Origin: Tetrahymena thermophila SB210
Lineage: Eukaryota; Ciliophora; Oligohymenophorea; Hymenostomatida; Tetrahymenidae
Length of the DNA: 64,000 nucleotides
Reading direction: 5' to 3'
Assembly: GCF_000189635.1 (NCBI RefSeq)
Contig: NW_002476481.1
Coordinates: 558,001-622,000 of the forward strand
Shown here: positions 54,805-64,000 of the stretch, one piece after another
Numbering within the stretch: position 1 is the first letter of the stretch
How the letters are laid out: the number at the start of each line of letters is the position of its first letter
The notes under the pieces: model-generated
What the model was told of the DNA's origin: nothing
Database searches by the model: none
Seen by the model: the letters and a program-made list of their open reading frames with translations, nothing else
Made by a program: the position numbers and the translations under genes

Positions 54805-57800
54805 TCAAATAATTTCTTCTTTGAAACTTTCATTATTTAAATTATTTTTTACAGTGTTGTTGTTACTACAACTTTTATTTTTTTAGGAAGGTCTAAGTTG
54901 TATTTTTATGACTGATAACTCTACATTCTGCTTTTTCTAAGTGCATATTTGGTTTAATAAATAATCTAGCTCTTGGCTAGGAGTTTTAAAATTTCTTTTT
55001 TCTTAAAAATATTTCCTTGCTTTTTGAACTATTAGAAAGATTTAAATACAAGTTCTTGCTATGAAAATAAAAAAGCTTATAATTAAGCATGAAATAACCA
55101 TATACAAGACTATTAGACTAAATTCGATTGTACTAATCAACTCTTCATTTGATATTATATCATTTTGCATCATTTACTATTATTTTTTAACGCTAACAGT
55201 AAATAAAATAAATGTTAATGATATAACTAGCTCTTAAAATATCTTATAAATATTGCAAATTTTTAAAGTAAAGAATCTGAAGTATAGCAAATACATAGCA
55301 AAGCAAACAAAATTTACTGATATTACTATGCAACATGCTAATGGGTTATAATAAAATGCATATATGATAGTTATACATATGTATTTCTTCAGATAGCTCA
55401 TAATTAAATAGCTCTTCCAACCTCTTGATTTAATATTCAAGTTAAGCATAAAATTTGGTATATTATTTTTGATATATGCAATATCTTTTTTAAATATTAT
55501 GACACAAATCAATATTAAAAATATGATATGCATTAATAATTAGATTACAGCAACAAATCTTTATGAAGAGTACTATAAAGAGTAAAATATACTAAAAAGG
55601 CTGCATGTAATATATCCTTGATGCAACTATGACATAGCATTGACTAAAAAATTTACTATTGTCATAGTGTATTGCTTACCTTTCATAATCCATCTTGCAA
55701 ATAAGCAAATTAAACTTATTACAACACAAACTATAAGAAGCAAATGAGGAATAGGTAAATTTGAGTAAATATTTTCACTAAATCCTAGATGCTCAAGTAA
55801 AGATTATTAGCTGTTTTGTTCTGAGCTATTATTATTAGAATCAATTAGATTTGCACTTAGTTCATCAGAATTTGGAATTTCAGTGAAAATGAAAGATGCT
55901 CCCAACAGAGCTCCAACATATAGAGGTTGTGGTAGATAATCTTTGAAAACAATTAGAGGACCTAAAAGTTAAACAAAATTAGACAACAAACATATTATTT
56001 AAAAATTTTTAAGGATGTTAACTATAGACTATGCAGTACCTTCTTATGGACTTAAAGTTTGACCCAAACTATTCATGCTATTCATTGTACTTTGTTAACT
56101 TTATAGATGCTAATTGGCTTCCTCAGATGTAAGAATTGTATTTTAAACTTTATAAATAGCTTATTTACTATTATAATTGATAACTATTTAGCTTATTTTG
56201 ATATTTTAATTTGTTGAGACTTAAAAAATTAAGTTTTTATCGTTTTACTATTAAGAGACTATTGTGTAGTCTGTATTTGGAATTAACTTATTAGGATCAA
56301 TTTTCAAGCTCATTGTTTTTAATTCATCCGGATAAGGAGCTCTATTGAAAACAACAGTTATAATATTATATTATGAATCTTTAGTCAGTTTAATTGAGCT
56401 AATTTATAACTCTAAAATACAAATTTATTTCTAAGCATAAAATATGTAGTTTGGTTTACAAATGCATTCCTTATTTGACTATGAAACTTCTAAACCTAAG
56501 TCAGATTCGCAAGCATTTATACAATTATTCTACCACAGGTAATAACTTTACTCACAAGTAGTGCAAACTTACTGATTAGAACAGATTTAACATTTAGACT
56601 ATAAGCAAGGATTACATATTTTATTTTAATCACAGTAATACCCAGATAACTAAAAGCTACTACATAATATATTATCATTCTATAAATTGTGTTAGAATGG
56701 GCTAGATGGTATACACTAGCATTATCCTAGAAATTAGTTATAAGAATAGTCTTAGGCTACTTCTGAGCATGTTTAAACACAATTATTATTAGATAATACT
56801 TGAGGACTTTAGCACTAATTACATATGGCTGTTAATTCATATTTATTTGTCTAAGAATTAAGCAAACATTTTTGAGTAATTTAAGAGCAATTTTACATTT
56901 TTTAAGCTATGATTGAGGGATCAATTGATGAATTTGGACAAGCTTTACAAATTTTATCATCACCAGATAAAAAAAAATTTGATTAGCAAGAATTACACTA
57001 AGTTTAAAGTGGTCCTGAACAAGTAGCACATGAAGGGTCACATGGCATACAGCTTTAACCTGAAATATAAAAACCATTTTCAGGACATTTGGGTGAGCAA
57101 GTAGATTATAAAACATTTAAAAATAAATCAGGTTAGCATGAAGTGCAATTCGTAGATGTTCCTGTGCAAGTTAGGCATGAAGAATCACAAGGAATACAGT
57201 TATTTTACTAAATGAAAAACCCAGGCTAATCACATTAACTTTAACATGTTTAGCTCAGAGTATTTAAATAAAAATTAGTATGGCATGATGTGCAGATTGT
57301 AGCAGCGTTAACACAAGTTTAACAAGAGGGATGACATTACTTACATTAACTTGTTTTATCCTAAAACTAATCTATTTTATCGCATGCCTAAGAACATATT
57401 TTGCCAGTTAGTTGAAAATTATTGGCACATTGTGTGCAAGTATTTTGATCAGAGCAAGCTAAGCAGTTAGGAGAGCATGGTTGGCATTTTTTCTTACTTG
57501 AGTCATAAAACTCACCATTATTTATTTTACATGAAATACATTAACCATTTTATAATTAAAAATTATCTCTACAAGAGGTGCATTTACTATTTCCAGCTCC
57601 ATTACATTCTAAGCAACTTTAATCACAATTCAGGCATTAAATATTTAAGATATTATTATTATAATAATAGCCTTATTTACACTAACCTGCAACACAAAAT
57701 TTTCCTATACAGTTTTTACATCCTTCAGTACACTTACTAGCCAATAATCTCTTACCTGATTACTGATTCTCAAATCCAACAAATCTTAATTAGGATTAAT

Positions 57801-58620
57801 TATTTTATAATAATTTTTGATTAATTGTTAAGGCTTAATTGGAATAATTTATTTTGATTTCAGGTCTTTATTGATTCTAAAAAACTTGGTTATGTGGTTA
57901 TATTTTATTTAGAAGCAAAGCGTATCCTCTATTATTTTAATAAATACAAGCAATTAGATAAGGTTATGATTAAAATAAAAATAAATTTACTCTATCTTTG
58001 CATGAGTAGTTTTTTTTATCTATTCTTACTCTTACGATTTGCTAAGATTTAACTGCTTTTCAATTAATTCAAACTGCTTTATAAGTGGATAAACTAATAT
58101 TTGCTCTTCATTTAAAGTTTGATAAACTTTTATGAAAATGTATTAATTAATACATCTAACCTCATGAATTTAGTAATTATTTAAGAAAATATGAATATCT
58201 GATAAGATCTAATTATCAAACTGACTAATTAATTTATTAAAAAAGAAAAGTAATCTGTAAGTAATAAGATGAATTCAAAAATTAAATTTTGCTTCCAAGC
58301 AAAATAAATCAAATTATTTACCTACAAGCTGAAATTGAATCTTCAAAATAGAAACCTAATAATTGATAATCCCCAAAATCACCAAAGTCTAAATTTCGTA
58401 ATTATATTAGCTTTTGATTTTTTTCTTCCAAATAATAAAATTCAATTCCTCTTTATACCTAAATATCTTTTATTGAGTTTTTTTATTTCTGGAATTATTT
58501 AAATTCATGATATTGTAATTATTTTTATAGTTGTTGTTGTTGTTGTTCATTATTATCCTAGCATAAAATAAAACTGGTAAATAAAGTAGTTATAAATATC
58601 AATAAAATATTTATATTCAT
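54805..58620 (-). CDS. Cysteine-rich multi-pass membrane protein, sub-family C (C3)
   Basis: Exons 58322-58620, 57991-58224 and 54805-57928; introns 58225-58321 (97 nt) and 57929-57990 (62 nt), phase 2. Product 1,218 residues; the large exon was scanned to near its 3' end and the tail read by homology to TGA at 54805-54807. Signal peptide MNINILLIFITTLFTSFILC. It differs from C2 by a longer Gln stretch in exon 1 (a CAA run in place of TAA codons, five codons more) and two extra codons in exon 2. Cysteine repeats, beta-rich region, helices and tail are as in C1/C2, including ARWTMKGKQYTM-like and GWKSYLIMSYLKKY motifs. Shares the 399-nt identical tract with C2. Confidence 0.86.
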
Positions 58621-60624
58621 TTTAAAAACAAACTTTTATTAAATTATTTTTGTTTTGTTACTTAAACTCAATTTAGTTAATCAAATATTATAAAAAAAAC
58701 TAAATAATCATTTATTTATTTAATTAATTATAAATTTTTTATTGATTATGAAATTAATTATTACTTCTTATTACATATATCTAATCTGATCAATAGTTAA
58801 TAATTTTGCTATTTTGTTATGACTATTAGTGATAGCTTTTTCTATTATTGAAGATTTTTTGATTAATATTTATTCATCTTAAATAGATATTTTTAATTTG
58901 AAATTTAAATTCTACCATTAATTGACATTTTGGTTACTTAGTTATAATATAGATATGTTGAATTCAAAATATTTTTGCATCTTTTTAAATTCAATCTTAT
59001 ACTTTAATATTGGAATGTTATAAAAGAAAAATTACTGTCTTAAATCATTCAATTAATTGTGATTGTGTTTTATTTAAAAAATATATATTAACTACAAAAT
59101 AAATAGAAACTTTTTTCTAAAATAATTCTTATTAAAAAATAGTAAAATTATAGAACAGGATCTATTAATAAGTAATTTATATCCTTCAATAAATAAATTT
59201 AGATTTATTTTATTAATTTTCAAAATAAAAATGATAAAAAGAAAAGCTCAAAAAATTAAGTTCAATTCTAAAATTAATTAGTTTTTAAAAGTATTAAATG
59301 TAAGCTAAAAGGATATTCATGCACTTTATAGTCAAATCTATTTATTTCCATTAATTATTAAATAAAAATAATTCTAGTTATTTTTATTTTCTAGATAACA
59401 AAAGGATAATTTTTTTAACTCATTATAATAGTTAATATTAAAATTTTTCCTATTTGATTTACTTCTTGTAATAAATTGTAATCTAATTCTAACAATTAGT
59501 AATTATTGCTTTAGATTTACACTAAAAATACATATTTAGCAAATTAATGGTTAATATATAAAAATTTGGAAAAAAATTTACTTAACTTTTTTTACCACAA
59601 ATATTTTTGCAAGAAATAGAAAAATAAGCATCAAATATTGATAAATTAAAGAAATTTTCTTTTATATATTTTAATTCGAAATTTAGGTTTAGAAAGATTC
59701 ATTATACAAATATTTCATTTAGCTTACTTAACCATATATAAATTTTTACTATATTAATTAAAGCAATAAACAAAGTAAATATTTTATGTCTTAATATCTA
59801 ATTTTAATTTTATAAAATTTAACATAATTCATTTTGATGTTAGCTCATGGGAAGACTATTAAAAAGAAATCTAAAATAAATTATTTATTAATTAAAATAT
59901 TAAAATAAAAACATATTTGCAATAAATATACAATTAATTATTAATACTATTGATAATTATATCTTAAACAAAGTAAACAATGTTTGATCTTTTTTTAATT
60001 ATTTTTTGTAAATCCTACTCAATTAATTATATAGTAACAATAGTAATCTTTAATTATAAAGTATAAACATTTTCTGCTTAATAAACCCCAATTATGAGAA
60101 AACACAAAAAATGTAAATATCTCTAATTTTTTAAGTATTAAATAAAATATACAAAATTATTTTTATTTATTTTAGATTGTCTTTATTTATTTATTAATTT
60201 TTAATCAAATATTTTGTTAATATAAAATTTTACATTTAAAAGTAAAATAAAAGTCAAAAACCTTATTTTATTAAATAACAAATCAAATTATTATTCATAA
60301 AATTGATTTCTAAAAGATTAATATAAAATTTCCAAAACCCTAAATTATTCTCATATTACTAAAATTGCTTAGAAAAGGGTTTCGAACTTAGTAAAATAAA
60401 AAATAAAGAAGATTTAATCAAATATTAAATTTTTTCATAAAGAAATTACGTTAGGAGGGGAGTAGTTCCAATAAATCACTAACAACCCTTGATGCAACTA
60501 TTTTGGTAAAAAAAATAAAAATTTTTAATTAAATTTATAATACAATTTTAAGAATTTCTAAAAAATTTGAGAGAGAGTAAACATTTACTGATTTTATGAT
60601 TAATTTTTAATTATTACAACTTAC
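58621..60624. other. Intergenic upstream of C3
   Basis: AT-rich, homologous to 52900-54500 in the C2-C3 spacer. No gene seen. A short G-rich patch (taggaggggagtagttcc) lies near 60452. Confidence 0.5.
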
Positions 60625-61350
60625 AGCTTTTTATAATGTCTGATGTGAGATTGATTCTTTTTTTCTAATAATAATTTTTGAATTAGTTCTTCTTCTTCAT
60701 CTAATTTGATTTCTTATTCAAATTAATCTTCAAACTCGTCTATCATAAGTAAGAATTTCTATTATTAACTTTTAGTTAAAACATGATATATAAAATAATA
60801 ATATTTGCTTTTTAAATTAAAATGTTAATAGAAAAATAGTAATTGAAATTTTGACATTAATAATAAAATAAAATTTATTATTAAAATATTACAAAAATCA
60901 TATTAACCCAAACAAATTTTCTCTGTGATCAAACTACTACTTCTGCTACAGACTTAGCTAATTGTAACTTTCAGACTAATTAAGCAGGAAATTCATCACC
61001 TTCAACTACGTTTTACATAGTCCAAACTGGATGCCCTTCCTCCTCAGCAACCTCTAATCCTCTCTAAGGGAGAAGTTAGAATCTTAATTTTCAGGAAACA
61101 GCACATCTACTTGAAATTCATTTTCAAGGAAAAGTACATGATTATCGAATTCTTCATCAGGAAACAGAACCGCCTCGAACAAATAATTGTACACCTTTAG
61201 AGTCATCAAGCATTATCTAACTTCTGAATGAAATTTATTAATTTAATTTTTCCCTTCATTTATGGAAACTGTATTGAACTAATTTCTGAAATCATTTCGT
61301 TATTAGTTTATGTAATTTTCTTTTTAAAAATAAAGAAATTAAAATATCAT
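60625..61350 (-). CDS. Possible small gene with acidic C-terminal exon; model uncertain
   Basis: Two pieces look protein-like on the minus strand. From ATG at 61350 a frame is open to TGA at 60898 (150 residues). It contains a threefold VLFP-E type repeat of about 12 residues (about 61055-61165) and is clearly GC-richer than its flanks. Downstream, 60625-60739 sits between an AG (60740-60741) and a GTAAG (60624 downwards) and encodes an acidic helix-like segment, with QEIKLDEEEELIQKLLLEKK inside it. How they join is unclear. A second minus-strand frame also looks coding around 60960-61080, and the plus strand is open too over 60905-61275. I recognise no family, and it could be a gene fragment. 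The A/E-type gene at 61619 lies upstream on the same strand. Confidence 0.3.
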
Positions 61351-61618
61351 AAAATTTAACAGAAATGAATTAAAATATATTTTTATAATTATTTTTTAAG
61401 TATATACTTGTTATTTGTTAGAGTATGAATATTACAAAAGACATTAATTTATTTAACTTTGATAATTAATTAACTTTTTTTAAGTTTAATATTTGATACA
61501 TACTTTTAGATATATTTGAATTAACTTTGTTATAAATGTAAGATTTTTTAAAAAATCTTTTTAATTTAGAATATTTCTAAATTGGAAAAATATTTCTTTA
61601 AATTTTTTAATAGCATCA

Positions 61619-64000
61619 TCATAATGATTCATTAGTTAGATATTATTGATTTGCTAGCTTTGGTTTATATTTTGAAGTAGAATTAATATTATTGCCAAGG
61701 GTTGTGTTTTATTTTTAATTTTCTATTGATTGAAGCAAAGATTCTACATCAAAATTACTTAATCTTCTCTTTTTTCTTTCATCAAAATATTTTCTTATTT
61801 ACTAAACAACAGTAATGATTTATACTGTAGTTCTAATTAAGAATAAGAGAAAACTTATTATTAAGCAAACTCCAAATAAAATAAGCACAATTAAGCTAAA
61901 TTTACTTACATTAATAATATCTTCATCAGAGATAACATCTTCATTTAGCATGTCTATTTGTTTTTTAACACAAATTGAGAACAAAATAAATGCCAAAGAA
62001 ATAACTAATTCTTAAATAATTTTATAAACTGTAAAAAAGGGATGAGTGAAAAATCTAAAATAGAGTAGATATAAAGCAAAGCAGGAGAATATGATTGATA
62101 TAATTATTCCACAAAAGAAAGGATTTTACTAGAGAAAAAGTATTAAAAGGATACATGCATATTTTTTAGCATAGCTCATAAGCAAATAACTTTTCCATCC
62201 TTTTGATTTGACATTCAAATTAAGTATAAAGTTTGGCATGTTATTTTATATTTGTAATCCATCAAGCTTAAACATAATGCAAGCAATTAAGATGACGAAG
62301 ACTATGTGGAATATTAATTATAAAATAGCATATTGCTTTTGAGAAGAATTTTGAAGTGCATAGAAAATACTGAATAAGGTACAGGTTATGTATCCTTAGT
62401 GCAGTGAAGACATGGTATTAATTAAAATATTTACTACTGTTATTGTATATTGTTTTCCTCTCATAACCCATCTAGCAAATAAACATAGTAAAGTGATGAC
62501 AACTGCTAAAATAAGAAGTAGATGAGGAATGAGTAAACTCTAATATATATTATCGCTAAAGCCTATTTACTCAAATAAGGATTAACTTGTTTGTTATACA
62601 TCGTTGCTCTATGATGAGCTCTGTTTGTTACTAAGAACACTTGAGTCTGGAATCTTATTAAATATAAATGATGCCCCCAGCAGAGTACCTACATAAGCAA
62701 GCTGTGGCAAATAAGCTTTGAAAATGATCAGAGGACCTAATATCTAAACAAAATTAGAAAGCAAACACAAAATTTAAAAGTTTTTTAGTGTTTTTACTAT
62801 CATGAAAGCAGCACCTTCTTAAGGAGAAAGGGTTTATCCAGCACTATTAACACTTTACATGGTGTCTTGCATACCTTGTAATTTCTAATTAACATACTGA
62901 GATGTTAATATTGTATTTTGCACTTCATACTTTTCTTGCTAATTATTATAATTGATTACAAATTAGCTAACTTTCAAGTTATTTTATACGCTGACTTAAA
63001 AAATAAGGTTTTAGTCAACCAACTATTAAGAAACTATCACATAATCTTTGTTTAATGTGAGTTTATTAGGGTCTATAAGTAAACTCATTAAACTTTTTTC
63101 TTCAGGGAAAGGAATTCTATTAAAAACAACAGTTATTATGTTGTATTCGGAATTATTTGATAATTTTATTTAAGTTATCGCTAGTCTTAATATACAAGAT
63201 TTTTAAGTTGCTGAAAAAAAATAGTTTTTAAGACATTCACATTAGGTTTTTGAAGCTGAAATTTGAAGACCGTTGCTTGAATCACAGCTAGGTTTGCAAT
63301 TGCTCTACCAAAGATAGTAATTATTTTGACAAAGATCACAAATACTTATATCTGAATTGCATGTCTAGCAATTTTATATAGAGCAAGGAGAACAGATTTT
63401 GCTGCTATTGCAAAAGGATCCCTACATTTAATTAGCACTGCACAAAATAGAACCGTCTGGTTATTTATATTAAAATGGATAAGAACTAGAGCATTGACAG
63501 CTTTATAGAGTTTCATTGTAAACATAGTTTTGAGCTATTAGAGAGCAAGACTAAATGCATTAGTTATTTTATAACACCATAGTGCCAGCGCATTAGTTGC
63601 AAATTGAAACTTGTTCATATTTTTGAGTTATTTAATTTAATTAACATTATTATGATACTTTAACACAATTTTAGATTTATTAAACTTAATTGCTTTAGCA
63701 TTATCTGCAGAGAGTGCTCCCATCGAATTAGAAGTAGTTAGGAGCACATTATGTACATTATGTTTGTGAGCCTGAACAAGTGCTGCAAGATTAATCACAA
63801 GGCAAGCATTCTGATCCTGATTGAAAAAATCCATCATCACATTCACTTTTGCATGTTTTATTTGAAGAATTGTAAAGTAAATTTGATTAACAAGCAATAC
63901 AATTATTGGAAGATTCCGAGCATTATAAGCAAGAGGAATCACATTTTAAACAGTTTTATTAGCTTATATAGAATCCAGGACTGTTACATGTCACACATTC
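61619..64000 (-). CDS. Cysteine-rich multi-pass membrane protein, sub-family E (partial, 5' end outside window)
   Basis: The last 793 codons of a gene running off the right edge; frame scanned with no TGA before 61619-61621. The visible part begins inside CxxC repeats (CVTCNSPGFY at the edge) and continues with about 250 residues of such modules. A beta-rich stretch follows, then the helical block with LFARWVMRGKQYTITVVN and GWKSYLLMSYAKKY, the final helix and a Lys/Ser/Asn-rich tail. It is closer in plan to B and C than to A but distinct from both. Introns and N-terminus cannot be seen. Receptor-like function is inferred. Confidence 0.82.

Noticed and set aside
766-58620. Bacterial or standard-code eukaryotic origin with many frameshifted genes
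   Set aside because: Reading TAA/TAG as Gln makes every large gene open end to end with TGA only at the 3' end; this holds in all copies by frame arithmetic and direct scanning.

Overview
The window reads as nuclear DNA of a ciliate close to Tetrahymena. It is very AT-rich. Every long gene becomes open only when TAA and TAG are read as glutamine and TGA as the sole stop. The introns are short (56-97 nt), AT-rich and begin GTAA. Under the standard code the genes break into meaningless short frames. No telomeric C4A2/G4T2 repeat, rRNA, tRNA or CRISPR array was seen. I cannot tell whether this is germline or somatic sequence.

The main content is a same-strand (all minus) array of ten large genes for secreted-entry, cysteine-rich, multi-pass membrane proteins of about 1,050-1,220 residues. 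They share one plan: signal peptide, variable N-terminal region, several hundred residues of CxxC-type repeats (furin-like / growth-factor-receptor cysteine-rich type), a beta-rich stretch of about 140 residues, then a conserved block of many hydrophobic helices with an ARWVMKGKQYT-like loop and a GW-SYL-SY-KKY motif, and a charged Gln/Asn-rich tail. By similarity they form sub-families: A (766-4068 and 31821-34955), B (four tandem copies: 7918-11644, 13123-16836, 19341-23065, 26311-30030), C (three tandem copies: 44514-48312, 49098-52881, 54805-58620) and E (61619 to the window edge, 5' end missing). B and C have two phase-2 introns near the N-terminus; A has none that I can see.

Between the array parts, two tandem minus-strand genes (39302-40495, 42144-43343) encode about 400-residue secreted proteins that look like pepsin-type aspartic proteases with an altered active site. 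A possible small gene lies at 60625-61350.

The intergenic DNA is informative. B and C units were duplicated with 1-2 kb of flank. A sub-family A gene fragment sits between two B genes. A pogo/Tigger-like terminal sequence recurs at three places. A 399-nt tract is identical between two C genes. One B gene has lost its ancestral splice donor but has an in-frame substitute, and one A gene has a one-base shift in its signal peptide. This fits an expanding, converting family of receptor-like surface proteins. Their domain plan resembles that of the Tetrahymena mating-type proteins MTA/MTB, but nothing here shows they are mating-type genes.
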